A DNA stretch of 64,000 bases from Syntrophales bacterium (GTDB taxonomy: Bacteria; Desulfobacterota; Syntrophia; Syntrophales; UBA5619), in assembly GCA_023229765.1 (NCBI GenBank), contig JALNYO010000001.1:310001-374000 (forward strand), in the 5' to 3' direction. Positions 16,877 to 25,523 of the stretch are shown piece by piece. The position numbers were made by a program, and so were the translations under genes. Below the pieces are notes generated by a model. That model ran no database searches. It was not told the origin of the DNA and saw only the letters and a list, made by a program, of their open reading frames with translations. Position 1 is the first letter of the stretch. Every line of letters begins with the position of its first letter.

Positions 16877-17197
16877 TCAATTCTCCGAAGGTTTGTACAC
16901 GGAATATCTTTTCCAAAACGGGTCGAAACGGATATGGCTGTCGTGCAGGTAGTTGGGGCTGCAAATAGAGACATAATCAATCTTTTTATTTTTTTCGCGG
17001 CGGTATTTGTCCACGAAGCGGTCAATAAGCTCAAATTCGGAAAAAAATGCCGCTTTTGGGGAAAAACTGTCAATTATGCCGATGCTGTCGTTTTTGTCGA
17101 GGGCGGCAACGAGGGTGTTTCCGGTATCCTTGATGGCTTTCAGATGTCGGGGGACGATGTCGCCGGCAACGTCGATAAGCGCAAAACTATTTGTCAT
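16877..17197 (-). pseudogene. Truncated Gfo/Idh/MocA oxidoreductase (WlbA-like remnant)
   Basis: 106 codons resemble only the N-terminal NAD-binding part of WlbA-type UDP-N-acetylglucosamine 3-dehydrogenases (PRHLKAIKDTGNTLVAALDK, DYVSICSPNYLHDSHIRF). The frame then switches to an unrelated tail (DPFWKRYSVYKPSEN). The catalytic and C-terminal two thirds are missing. In the dinucleotide loop the usual glycine and tyrosine are aspartates (LIDVAGDIVPRH), a further sign of decay. The ATG at 17197 still has AAAGG upstream. It is the first minus-strand frame of the sugar operon. Confidence 0.7.
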
Positions 17198-17385
17198 ATC
17201 AGGCCTTTTATCAATATTTAGAAGTCATCTTTTAATGTTTCAGCTAATGCCTCTTTTTTTACCACAGCACCTGATCGAAATTAAGCAATTATAATGCCGT
17301 TGAAATTATCAGTCCCTTATGTTCACGGTTTTTCATTCTTGACTGAGAGGCTGTCCCGCTACGTATCTATAATTTGTTTTATGAA
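17198..17385. other. Non-coding stretch upstream of the polysaccharide operon
   Basis: No credible gene is seen on either strand. Together with the adjacent miniature element (17386-17538) it makes a 361-base gap between the wlbA remnant and the TPR gene. It should hold the promoter of the minus-strand sugar operon, but no convincing -35/-10 pair stands out. Confidence 0.4.
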
Positions 17386-17538
17386 GAGCTAATTGCAAAA
17401 CGCTTTGTCATGCCCGAATGCTTCTGTCTGGCATCCATGATTTCAAACACTTACAAACTGGATTATGAACATTAAGCTTCGCTTTCCCGCCCCAAAGAGT
17501 CGCGGGAATGACAGAGCTGGGAGTTTTGCAATTACCTC
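17386..17538. mobile_element. Miniature inverted-repeat element, copy 1 (153 bp)
   Basis: The ends are GAGCTAATTGCAAAAC and the near-perfect inverse GTTTTGCAATTACCTC. Inner arms TGTCATGCCCG / CGGGAATGACA extend the terminal inverted repeat. It is flanked by the 4-base direct repeat TGAA (17382-17385 and 17539-17542), as expected for a target-site duplication. There is no coding capacity. Compared with copy 2 it lacks 21 internal bases on the left side. Confidence 0.8.
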
Positions 17539-17558
17539 TGAAGATAAAACTTAAACGC

Positions 17559-18305
17559 TCAGGAATCTATCTTCCCCGTTTCGCGAATATATTTCAGCAG
17601 TTTGATCCCTTCAGCAAAATCATGATTGATCTTGAGGCCTTCGTTGATTGTTTCGGCCGCCGTTTTCCATTCTTCCTGGGCAATGTAAACCCGGGCCATG
17701 TTGTAATAAATTCCCTCATCCCGAGGCGAGGCGACGAGGGCCTTTTTGAACTCCTGCAGAGATTCATCATAACTGCCCGCCCGGCGGTGTTCTATGCCGG
17801 CCGTGTTGAAAGCTTCGGCAAGGAGTTCTGCAAGATCATCCTTGTTTTTCAGCAACTCCAGCGCTGCCGTCGGATTTCCGTTTTCAATGAGTGTTTTAAT
17901 TATGTTTAATTGAGCTTCTGTGTCGTTAGCCGGGGGAGCGGGATTCGCAGTGCTTTCCTTCTTTTCTTTCGGTTCCTCCAATAGGTCCGTCATTTCATCG
18001 CTTTTTATTTCAATGAGTTGCTTCATCAATTCGAGAGTGGGGGCGATTTCGTTGTCTCGAAACGTGACAGGCCCATAGATATCGCGGAATTGTTTGCTCT
18101 CCGCGAGGGTCTTCTGGAAATCGTTGATCTCCTTTTGCAGCGCCTTTTCGTCGGCGGGGATCATGTTGGTGGAGCTAATTTTCTCCAGAACCTCTTTGAA
18201 TTTCAAGAGGCAGGAAAAAACATTCCCCTTTTGCAGAACGTTTCGGCATTCGGTCAGCCTGTGGGCTATCTTGCCGGCGTCATCCCTGTTTATTGCCTCT
18301 GTCAT
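17559..18305 (-). CDS. TPR-repeat protein of unknown role
   Basis: About 248 residues. The N-terminal helical part (residues 1-110) is followed by a low-complexity Glu/Lys/Pro linker (EEPKEKKESTANPAPPAN). A TPR-like C-terminal half then carries repeats such as AGSYDESLQEFKKALVASP and YYNMARVYIAQEEWKTAAET. There is no signal peptide, so it is likely cytoplasmic. The ATG at 18305 is preferred because GGAGG lies about ten bases upstream; it is only one base from the alternative ATG at 18314. The gene lies between two same-orientation copies of the miniature element. Confidence 0.75.
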   Translation of the reverse strand: MTEAINRDDAGKIAHRLTECRNVLQKGNVFSCLLKFKEVLEKISSTNMIPADEKALQKEINDFQKTLAESKQFRDIYGPVTFRDNEIAPTLELMKQLIEIKSDEMTDLLEEPKEKKESTANPAPPANDTEAQLNIIKTLIENGNPTAALELLKNKDDLAELLAEAFNTAGIEHRRAGSYDESLQEFKKALVASPRDEGIYYNMARVYIAQEEWKTAAETINEGLKINHDFAEGIKLLKYIRETGKIDS

Positions 18306-18388
18306 TTTGTGCATTCCTCCATAAATCGATGATGGTTTTCATGCGAACAAAGTGAAAATTTACTCGGATGAAATAAAGATTTTCGGCT

Positions 18389-18562
18389 GAGCTAATTGCA
18401 AAACGCTTTGTCATGCCCGAAAGCGCAGCTTAATGTCCATAATGCTTCTGTCGGGCATCCATGATTTAAAACACTTACAAACTGGATTATGAACATTAAG
18501 CTTCGCTTTCCCGCCCCAAAGAGTCGCGGGAATGACAGAGCTGGGAGTTTTGCAATTACCTC
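18389..18562. mobile_element. Miniature inverted-repeat element, copy 2 (174 bp)
   Basis: Same ends as copy 1 (GAGCTAATTGCAAAAC ... GTTTTGCAATTACCTC), flanked by the direct repeat GGCT (18385-18388 and 18563-18566). Inside, a GAAAGCGCAGCTTAATG stretch on the left is the imperfect inverse of CATTAAGCTTCGCTTTC on the right, so the whole element can fold on itself. It fills most of the 400-base gap between the TPR gene and the small gene at 18715; no gene is seen in the rest. Confidence 0.82.
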
Positions 18563-18714
18563 GGCTGCCTAATTTTACATATAGCACATTCTCCGAAAAA
18601 CGTGCAAGATTGGGGAGATGAAAAAAATGTTATCGTCCTGAAAAAAATATTAAAGTTTTTGCATTTTACTGCCGATCAATGATATGCCGGAATACATTGT
18701 AGAGGGAGGTTTAT

Positions 18715-18936
18715 ATGGTAGTATCCATGTATAGCGTTGATAGCATGATCAACGCTTACAACAAGCAGCAGCGGGTTAAAGCCAGACACGCTGCCCCTGA
18801 CGATTGGGGCGGATCGGGAAAGGGAAAAACCAACGATGAAGTTACTCTGTCCAAACAGGGCATTGAGGCTGCGGACATCTACAATAAACTGACGAACAAA
18901 CTTATCGATAACATGCTGAAAGAAGAAAAAAAATAA
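18715..18936 (+). CDS. Small protein, DVU0524-like (FlgM-associated type)
   Basis: 73 residues with GAGGGAGG just upstream of the ATG. The N-terminal SVDSMINAYNKQQRVKAR and the C-terminal DEVTLSKQGIEAAD followed by LIDNMLKEE recall small proteins found near flagellar genes in Desulfobacterota (DVU0524 family). No membrane segment. It precedes a group of c-di-GMP genes, in line with a motility link. The assignment rests on short motifs only. Confidence 0.6.
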   Translation: MVVSMYSVDSMINAYNKQQRVKARHAAPDDWGGSGKGKTNDEVTLSKQGIEAADIYNKLTNKLIDNMLKEEKK

Positions 18937-19012
18937 CTGACGGCATGGTTGTTGATTCCGTTTCCTCATTCGTTTATCTGGTTTTTTAGAGAAATCGGGA
19001 GGCTGGCTGGTT

Positions 19013-20500
19013 TTGCTTGATGCCGCAAAAATGGAAAAGGTAAATAGTAAAGTTGTCCTGGTTGTGGACGATTACGCGCCCACCCGGATTCTAATTTTGG
19101 AGGCGCTTGAGCAGCAGGGTGAGTACGAGGGCCTGGAAGCCGCAAACGGGGTTGAGGCGATTGCGCTTTTAGAAAAGAATCCCTGTGATATGGTGATTAC
19201 CGACGTCATGATGCCCGGTATGGGCGGCATGGAGTTGCTGCAGTCTCTGCGGGAGAGGAATTTTGATATTCCGGTAATCATGATGACCTCCCGCCCCGCT
19301 GTTGATCTTACCGTTTCCGCGATGAAAAGCGGCGTCGTTGATTTTCTGCAGAAACCCTTTGATATCGATAAAATGATCTTCAAGGTTGACCTGTATCTCC
19401 GGGAGGGCTCTGGTCCCACACCTGTTTCCCGGCAGGATTCCCTGGCCATGAAAGAGGAGCGGGAGCAACTCTCCCTGAAAAGCTATGTCTATGAGGCGGT
19501 TGAACGAGCCGCTGGCGACAATGATGAGATTTTTCAGACCATTGTCGAATTGGCGATGCGGATTGTAGATGGTGAGAGCTGCGCGCTTTTCCTCTACGAT
19601 AAAGAATATCGTAAATTTTATCCGAAGGCGCAGAAGGGAGAGGATTACGGTTTTTATGGGGCCAACACCATCTCAACCATAACCGATATCTATCAGGAGG
19701 CGGTCGATAAAAAAGACGCGCTGATGGTGCATTCCGACAGCGACCCTTTTATTTCCCCGTCCATTATTTGCGCGCCCTTGCTGATCCACGGAAGCGTTCT
19801 CGGGGTGCTGAGCATCCGGAAAAAGAGCCTTGGCGGGGTTTTTACGAAGAACGACCTCCAGCAGATTTTGGGCCTGGCGAAAAGGGCCTCCCTGAACCTC
19901 GAAAACAAAATCCTCTATGAAAGCATGTTTGATAATTTGACGAGCACCTTTATGGCGCTTGTGGCGGCGATTCAGGCGCGGGATCACTACACGGAGGAAC
20001 ATTCCCGCCGCGTTACCGAGACCGCCGTCAACATAGCTCAACAAATGGGGTTATCTCCGACCGAGGTGGAGCGGCTGCGGGTTGCCTCGCTGCTTCATGA
20101 TCTCGGGAAAATATCCATTCCCGACAACGTGCTGCTCAAACCGGGCGGACTTACTGATAAAGAATTTGAAATTATCAAACAGCATCCCGTTAACGGCGAT
20201 GCGATATTGAGTCATATTGCCCTGCTTGACGATGAGCGCTTGATAGTTCGACACCACCATGAAAGGTGGGATGGCCGGGGCTATCCCGACGGCCTTGCCG
20301 GGAATGATATCCCGCTTTTGGCGCGGATCATGGCGGTGGCCGATTCCTTTGACGCGATGACAAGCGATCGTCCGTATCGAAAAGGTATGAATATTAAAGC
20401 GGCGGTAGGCGAGCTGATAGCAAATAAAAACAAGCAGTTTGACGAGAAAATCGTGGATGTTTTTCTGGAAATTTTGGCGGACGATAATAGCTTTTCCTGA
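19013..20500 (+). CDS. Response regulator with receiver, GAF and HD-GYP domains
   Basis: 495 residues from a TTG at 19013 preceded by GGGAGG; the ATG at 19031 has no ribosome site. Residues 15-130 are a receiver domain (VVLVVDDYAPTR, phospho-Asp in MVITDVMMPGMGG, KPFD at the end). Residues 155-300 look like a GAF sensor domain. Residues 310-490 are HD-GYP with HDLGK, HHERWDGRGYPDGL and SFDAMTSDRPYR, the residues of active c-di-GMP phosphodiesterases. It probably lowers c-di-GMP on a phosphorelay signal; its kinase partner is not adjacent. Confidence 0.9.
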   Translation: MLDAAKMEKVNSKVVLVVDDYAPTRILILEALEQQGEYEGLEAANGVEAIALLEKNPCDMVITDVMMPGMGGMELLQSLRERNFDIPVIMMTSRPAVDLTVSAMKSGVVDFLQKPFDIDKMIFKVDLYLREGSGPTPVSRQDSLAMKEEREQLSLKSYVYEAVERAAGDNDEIFQTIVELAMRIVDGESCALFLYDKEYRKFYPKAQKGEDYGFYGANTISTITDIYQEAVDKKDALMVHSDSDPFISPSIICAPLLIHGSVLGVLSIRKKSLGGVFTKNDLQQILGLAKRASLNLENKILYESMFDNLTSTFMALVAAIQARDHYTEEHSRRVTETAVNIAQQMGLSPTEVERLRVASLLHDLGKISIPDNVLLKPGGLTDKEFEIIKQHPVNGDAILSHIALLDDERLIVRHHHERWDGRGYPDGLAGNDIPLLARIMAVADSFDAMTSDRPYRKGMNIKAAVGELIANKNKQFDEKIVDVFLEILADDNSFS

Positions 20501-20625
20501 ATCTTCATTTATCTCTGTGAAAAATAGAAAATGCCCCATACTATCTATGCTGGCAAAAACATCAATGCGCGTATTTCCAGTTATTATAAAAATGGCGACA
20601 ACCTGTTTTCCCTGGGGTGGCTGCC

Positions 20626-21618
20626 ATGCGGTCCTTAGTCAGGCTTAAAGCCGGCGAGCTTAAGGTCGGCATGTATGTAGTAATGCCCGCCTCCTGGGAT
20701 GAGCACCCCTTCCTGAAGAATGAGTTTATTCTCGATTCGGCAAAACAGATCGATAAGATAATAAAGTACGGCATGGAATTTGTCCTGGTTGACGCCGGCA
20801 AGAGCTTGATCCCGGTTTCGCCATCCGCCGGCGAACGGCCCACTGCTGCTGAAATGCCGGAGGCGCCATCCGCCGATAATTCGCCTGTTGTTCCAGACGA
20901 GCTTTACGAGGCGATTCATAACGCCTCGGTGCTCCCCGTCGAGAAAGCCCGCTTGGTGAGGAAAAACAGTCTGCTGATGATGGAGGGTCTCCTGCAGCAG
21001 CCGACGGCGGATAATATCCGGGAAAGCAAAAAGGCAATAACCGAAATTGTGCAGCTTATACTGAAGGACGACGATGCCGCGAGCGCCCTTATCAAGATAA
21101 CAGATCATGATTATTACACATATACCCACTCGGTCAATGTAGGATTTTGGGCGGTGTCGCTGGCGAAGGTGTTGTTCCGGGATTCATTTCTGCATGATCT
21201 TCATGAATTGGGGTGCGGGTTTTTCCTGCACGATATCGGCAAGGTCCGGATCAAGCAGAGCATTATAACGAAGCCGGGGCGTTTGTCGGAGGAGGAGATG
21301 AACGAAATGCGCAGGCATCCGGTGTTTGGCTTCCGGATTCTCGACGAGGCCCACCAGCTTACCGAAGAGTCCAAGATAATTGTTCTTCAGCATCACGAAC
21401 GGTATGGCGGCAATGGCTATCCCAAGGGGCTGCGGGGTGATCAGATACACATCTATGCGAAAATATGCTCGCTTGCCGATGTTTACGACGCTCTGACGTC
21501 AGACCGTCCCTACCGGAAGGGGAGTAAGCCTTTTGAGGCACTGAGGATTATGAAAGATGAAATGATCGGTCATTTTCAGCAGGATCTTTTTGAAAAATTT
21601 GTGCGACTGCTGCTGTAA
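20626..21618 (+). CDS. HD-GYP c-di-GMP phosphodiesterase with N-terminal DUF3391-like domain
   Basis: About 330 residues from the ATG at 20626 (a GTG nine bases earlier is also possible). Residues 1-60 (LKAGELKVGMYVVMPASWDE, KYGMEFVLVDA) match the DUF3391-type leader of such proteins, and a variable linker follows. The HD-GYP domain shows YTYTHSVNVGFWA, HDIGKVRIK, QHHERYGGNGYPKGL and DVYDALTSDRPYRKG, so its metal and GYP residues are intact. It follows the HD-GYP response regulator by about 125 bases. Confidence 0.88.
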   Translation: MRSLVRLKAGELKVGMYVVMPASWDEHPFLKNEFILDSAKQIDKIIKYGMEFVLVDAGKSLIPVSPSAGERPTAAEMPEAPSADNSPVVPDELYEAIHNASVLPVEKARLVRKNSLLMMEGLLQQPTADNIRESKKAITEIVQLILKDDDAASALIKITDHDYYTYTHSVNVGFWAVSLAKVLFRDSFLHDLHELGCGFFLHDIGKVRIKQSIITKPGRLSEEEMNEMRRHPVFGFRILDEAHQLTEESKIIVLQHHERYGGNGYPKGLRGDQIHIYAKICSLADVYDALTSDRPYRKGSKPFEALRIMKDEMIGHFQQDLFEKFVRLLL

Positions 21619-21655
21619 TTGAATGAAAGTTTTAGCAATTGGCGGATAATATTTT

Positions 21656-21684
21656 TTGACAACGCCAATAGTTTATTGTAGATT
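21656..21684 (+). promoter_or_regulatory. Candidate sigma-70 promoter for the PilZ gene
   Basis: TTGACA (21656-21661), a 17-base spacer and TAGATT (21679-21684), about 100 bases before the PilZ start, in a gap where no other gene lies. The -35 box is perfect and the -10 box matches four of six positions. Confidence 0.45.
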
Positions 21685-21781
21685 CCCCCACATTTATTGT
21701 CATTGTGATTTTAATGTCATTAACGCCGGACATTGAGGCATTGAGGATTGTTCCCTGCAAATAAAGTAGTTATGTGACAAA

Positions 21782-22438
21782 ATGTCGGAAAATATTAAAG
21801 AAAAAATTATCGATCTTCCCGGGATTTCGTTTGGAATGATTATTCAGATTCAGGCAGAAGGGTTGGGAATGTCCCACAGCCGCCTGATCGGCGTAGATTC
21901 CGGGGCGTTTCTTATAGTAAAAACTCCTCCCATAATCGATATAGCCACTAAACTATATGATAAGAATAAGATAGTTATCCGCTATTTTTCCGCTGGATGG
22001 GTTTATGCGTTTCGCTGCACTCTGCTTTCTCTGATCAAAGAACCATCGCGTTTGTCCATTCTTTCTTATCCTGAGAACATTGAAAAAATCAATATCAGGA
22101 AACATGACCGGGTTGACTGCAATATCCCGGTTGAGATGATAATAGAAAAGAAAACATATAATGGCATTGTGACGAACATAAGCGCCGGCGGCCTATCTTT
22201 GGAGATTGCCAAAACAGGGGATGAGGAGGCGCCGCAATTGAATATCCAGGATGTTATTTCCCTGACGGTGCAGCGCGAGGCGGAGCAGGCTACATCTTTA
22301 AAAACGATAGTCCGCAATATTAAAATAGAGCGGACCGTGATGAAAATTGGCATGGAGTTCTACGCTCAGGGTGCTTCACAGGGTGAAGGGCAGGGCGAAA
22401 AAAAGTGGCTGGAGGATTTAGTTTCTGAAAATCTGTGA
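21782..22438 (+). CDS. PilZ-domain c-di-GMP receptor (YcgR-like)
   Basis: 218 residues. The N-terminal beta-rich half (GMIIQIQAEGLGMSHSRLIG) resembles the PilZN/YcgR-N domain. The PilZ half carries the c-di-GMP-binding RxxxR in IRKHDRVDCNIPV and NISAGGLSLEI near 135. YcgR-type receptors slow flagellar motility or act on secretion when c-di-GMP is high. It is the effector counterpart to the two phosphodiesterases just upstream. Confidence 0.85.
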   Translation: MSENIKEKIIDLPGISFGMIIQIQAEGLGMSHSRLIGVDSGAFLIVKTPPIIDIATKLYDKNKIVIRYFSAGWVYAFRCTLLSLIKEPSRLSILSYPENIEKINIRKHDRVDCNIPVEMIIEKKTYNGIVTNISAGGLSLEIAKTGDEEAPQLNIQDVISLTVQREAEQATSLKTIVRNIKIERTVMKIGMEFYAQGASQGEGQGEKKWLEDLVSENL

Positions 22439-22496
22439 TTTTTTAAGCTGATTATAAATAAGCAGTATTCCTAATTTTTTTTCTTTGGGGGAGTTG

Positions 22497-23285
22497 ATGC
22501 GACTTAACGAATTATTCAGTTTGCGCGGCAAGACTGCGCTGGTTACAGGCGGAGGCCGGGGAATAGGGAAATTCATCGCCACAGGTTTTGCCGAAGCCGG
22601 CGCTGATCTGCTGCTCGTCTCTCGGAAGATGAAAAATCTGGAGGCGACGGCCTCGGCTTTGGCTGCTGAATTTGGAGTCAGGGCAATTCCCCTTGCCTGC
22701 GATGTTTCAAGTCCCGAAAATATTGAGGCGATGCTGCAAAAGGCGCGGGAGTATTTCCCGCGGATCGATATTCTTGTTAATAACGCGGGCGCTTCCTGGG
22801 GGGCGCCGACGCTGGAATTCCCCCTTGCTCAATGGGATCGCCTGTTCGATGTGAACGTGCGCGGGGTCTGGATGATAACCCAGAAGGTGGCGCAGCTTAT
22901 GAAAGAGCAAGGCGGCGGCAATATCATCAACATCTCGTCTGTGATGGGTTTCCGGGGATCTGAAGAGCTGGTGCATCCGGCGGTTCCCTACAACTCCACC
23001 AAGGCGGCGATCAACCTGCTGACGATGAACCTTGCCGTCAAGCTTGCGCCTTATCACATCCGCGTCAACGCGATTGCCCCCGGTTTTTTCCGGACCGACA
23101 TGATGGCCTATATTGAAAAGCCGGAATTCAAGGCCGCCCATGACCTGACGCTGTCCGCCATTCCGCTCGGCCGCATCGGCGATATTGACGACATGAAGGG
23201 GCTCGCCGTTTTTCTTGCCTCCAACGCCTCCGCCTACATGACCGGGCAGATACTGATCAACGACGGCGGCATGCTTGCGAAATAG
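22497..23285 (+). CDS. Short-chain dehydrogenase/reductase
   Basis: About 262 residues from the ATG at 22497, with GGGGGAG close upstream. A classical SDR: NAD(P)-binding TGGGRGIGKF, NNAGASWG, catalytic serine in INISSVMGF, YxxxK as YNSTKAAINL, and the closing segment YMTGQILINDGGM. The pattern resembles gluconate 5-dehydrogenase and 3-oxoacyl-ACP reductase types. Substrate unknown; the neighbours give no pathway. Confidence 0.85.
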   Translation: MRLNELFSLRGKTALVTGGGRGIGKFIATGFAEAGADLLLVSRKMKNLEATASALAAEFGVRAIPLACDVSSPENIEAMLQKAREYFPRIDILVNNAGASWGAPTLEFPLAQWDRLFDVNVRGVWMITQKVAQLMKEQGGGNIINISSVMGFRGSEELVHPAVPYNSTKAAINLLTMNLAVKLAPYHIRVNAIAPGFFRTDMMAYIEKPEFKAAHDLTLSAIPLGRIGDIDDMKGLAVFLASNASAYMTGQILINDGGMLAK

Positions 23286-23463
23286 CAAAAATAAAAATAT
23301 CAATCACATCTTATGTTTTGTGCAATAATTGGGGATGGGTATAAGGATAATCCCCCATGACGGCATGCCGCCACAAAGCAGGATGAAAATTGGCGGGATG
23401 CGCTCCGTCGCGTCCGTGGCGGCTTTATAGGCATGAAGCTTCGCTTTCAGTTAAGGAGAAACA

Positions 23464-24288
23464 GTGAATAAAGAACCGACAGACGCCGCGACCGTTGTTC
23501 TGCTTTCCAACCGATCTTCGGGCGGCTGCGAGATATTCCTTATGAAACGGGTGAAGAGCAGCACCTACCGGGAGGAAATTTATGTTTTCCCCGGCGGCCT
23601 GCTGGAGGAGGCCGATCTTGATCCGGAATTGGAGGGCTGCGCGGAGGAATTCAGTGGTGTAAAAGCGAAGCGTCTTCTCCAGGAACCTGATATTTCTGAA
23701 TCTTTGGCCCTTGGCCTGTTTATGGCGGCGATAAGGGAAACCTTTGAAGAAGCCGGGGTTCTGCTGGCGCGTGATTCCTCCGGGGGAGTCGTTGACCTGT
23801 TGGAACCGGATGCGGCCTCCCGTTTTGCCGGCTATCGCCGGGAAGTCTATCAGCGGCGGCTGTCCTTGAGCGAGTTGGCCAGAAGGGAGAAGCTGGTTTT
23901 TGCGCCTGATCTGCTTGTGCCCTATTCGCATTGGATCACCCCGGAGATTGTACCCCGGCGTTTCAATGCCCGCATCTTTCTAACATTCCTTCCTGCCGGT
24001 CAGAAGCCGGAGCATGACAATCTCGAATTGACGGATTCCTGCTGGCTAACCCCCGTGCGGGCGATTGCCGCATACAGCGCCCGCCGGATGTTCATGATGC
24101 CCCCCACCATAAGGACAATTGAGGAACTGAATGAATCCCCCGATGCCGAAGAATTATTCACGACATCCCGCAGTCGAAAAATAGAGGTCATCCTCCCCGA
24201 GGCGTTCCGGACGGCAGAGGGTTTAAAGGTGCGTCTGCCGGATGGTCGGGAATATTTCCCCGCGCCAAAGTCGCTGGAGGCAAACTGA
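23464..24288 (+). CDS. NUDIX hydrolase, NUDT19/acyl-CoA-diphosphatase-like
   Basis: 274 residues from GTG 23464, with AAGGAG five bases upstream. The Nudix box is split: GGLLEEADLDPE near 40 is separated by a long insertion from RETFEEAGVLLA near 95. The same arrangement is known in the NUDT19/RP2 branch, which cleaves CoA and acyl-CoA. The C-terminal part (MPPTIRTIEELNE) also fits that branch. It is monocistronic as far as can be seen. Confidence 0.8.
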   Translation: MNKEPTDAATVVLLSNRSSGGCEIFLMKRVKSSTYREEIYVFPGGLLEEADLDPELEGCAEEFSGVKAKRLLQEPDISESLALGLFMAAIRETFEEAGVLLARDSSGGVVDLLEPDAASRFAGYRREVYQRRLSLSELARREKLVFAPDLLVPYSHWITPEIVPRRFNARIFLTFLPAGQKPEHDNLELTDSCWLTPVRAIAAYSARRMFMMPPTIRTIEELNESPDAEELFTTSRSRKIEVILPEAFRTAEGLKVRLPDGREYFPAPKSLEAN

Positions 24289-24386
24289 GCCCCGGATGTG
24301 CAAGCGCGAAGACGTAGCGTGGCTTGAATTAAATATATTGTCCTCGGAATTGTTATGTGCCAGTAATCATTAGGAGGGGGCTACCC

Positions 24387-25520
24387 ATGAAAAGGGGCCG
24401 GGATTTCTTCTTTGCTGCTTTTTCCGTCGCGCTGCTGGTTTTTTTGACGATCCTGTTTTCCTCGTGTCAAAGGGAAAAGCCGCAAATTAAAATCGGTTTC
24501 GCCGGCGGTCTGACCGGTCGCTATTCTGATCTTGGAACTGCGGGTAGAAACGGGGCGAATCTTGCCGTCGAGGAGATCAACCAAACGGGCGGCATCAGAG
24601 GTCGTCAGGTTTTGCTGATTTCAAAAGATGACAAGCAGGATGAGTAGACGGCCGTCCGGGTGGATCGGGAACTGATCGCGGAGGGGGCAGTGGCGATCAT
24701 TGGTCACATGACAAGCTCCATGTCGGTAGCCGCCCTGCCGCTGATGAACGAAAAGGGGATTGTGCTGCTCAGCCCGACGTCCACCACGAATGTTTTGAAC
24801 GGCAAAGACGATTTTTTTATCAGGCTTGAGCCTGCCAATAAAAAGCAGACGGAGGATCTGGTTGTCTACGCATCTAAAAAGATGAGACTTAAAAGGATTG
24901 CGGCTGTTTACGATCTTTCCAACCAGAGTTACACTGAAGATTATTTCCGTCTTTTTTCTTCGCTTTTCAGGGAGCTTGGGGGAGAAATTGTTGCGGTTGA
25001 GACTTACAAAAGCACCGCTGGTTTCTCTTTTGCAAAGATTGCATCCCGACTGCTGAAGAACAAACCGGAGGGAATTTTATTAATAGCAAATGCCCTTGAC
25101 GCCGCCGACTTTTGTCAGCAGATCAGAAAAGCCGGTTCGCGGGCCGTCATTCTTTCTTCCGGATGGGCGATGACGGAGAGTTTTTTAAGCAATGGCGGAA
25201 AGGCTGTGGAAGGTGTTGTTTTTGACAATTTGATAAACGTTAACAGCCGCAATCAAAGATATATTTGGTTCAAAAACAGTTATAAGCTCCGTTTTGGAGA
25301 ATATCCGGGTTTCGGCGCCGTTCATGGTTACGAGGCGGCCCGCCTGCTTTTGGACGCGCTCAAGGTAAACGAAGATCCGAAACGATTGAAGGAAACAATT
25401 CTCGGGCTTAAAGGGGTTTATGGATTATTCGGTGATTTCAGGCTTGATCGTTTTGGCGACGCCGAAAGGGATTTTTTTATAATGTCTGTAAAGGGCGGAC
25501 ATTTTCAACAGTTGGAGTAA
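24387..25520 (+). pseudogene. LivJ-type periplasmic binding lipoprotein interrupted by an amber codon
   Basis: From ATG 24387 (AGGAGGG upstream) a lipoprotein signal (FLTILFSSC) leads into a Leu/Ile/Val-binding-type domain (IKIGFAGGLTGRYSDLGTAG, LAVEEINQTGGIRGRQV). Codon 87 is TAG (24645-24647). The same frame continues for another 290 codons with good family similarity (AIIGHMTSSMSVAALPLMNE, VLLSPTSTTN) to the stop at 25520. A C-to-T change of a CAG glutamine codon would explain it. Four bases separate it from the histidine kinase gene, so the protein may have been its ligand sensor rather than a transporter part; no Liv permease is nearby. A sequencing error is possible. Confidence 0.8.
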
Positions 25521-25523
25521 GCT

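Noticed and set aside
24645..24647. In-frame TAG read as pyrrolysine
   Set aside because: The position is not a known pyrrolysine site in this family. A CAG-to-TAG change or sequencing error is simpler, and no pyl genes are in the window.
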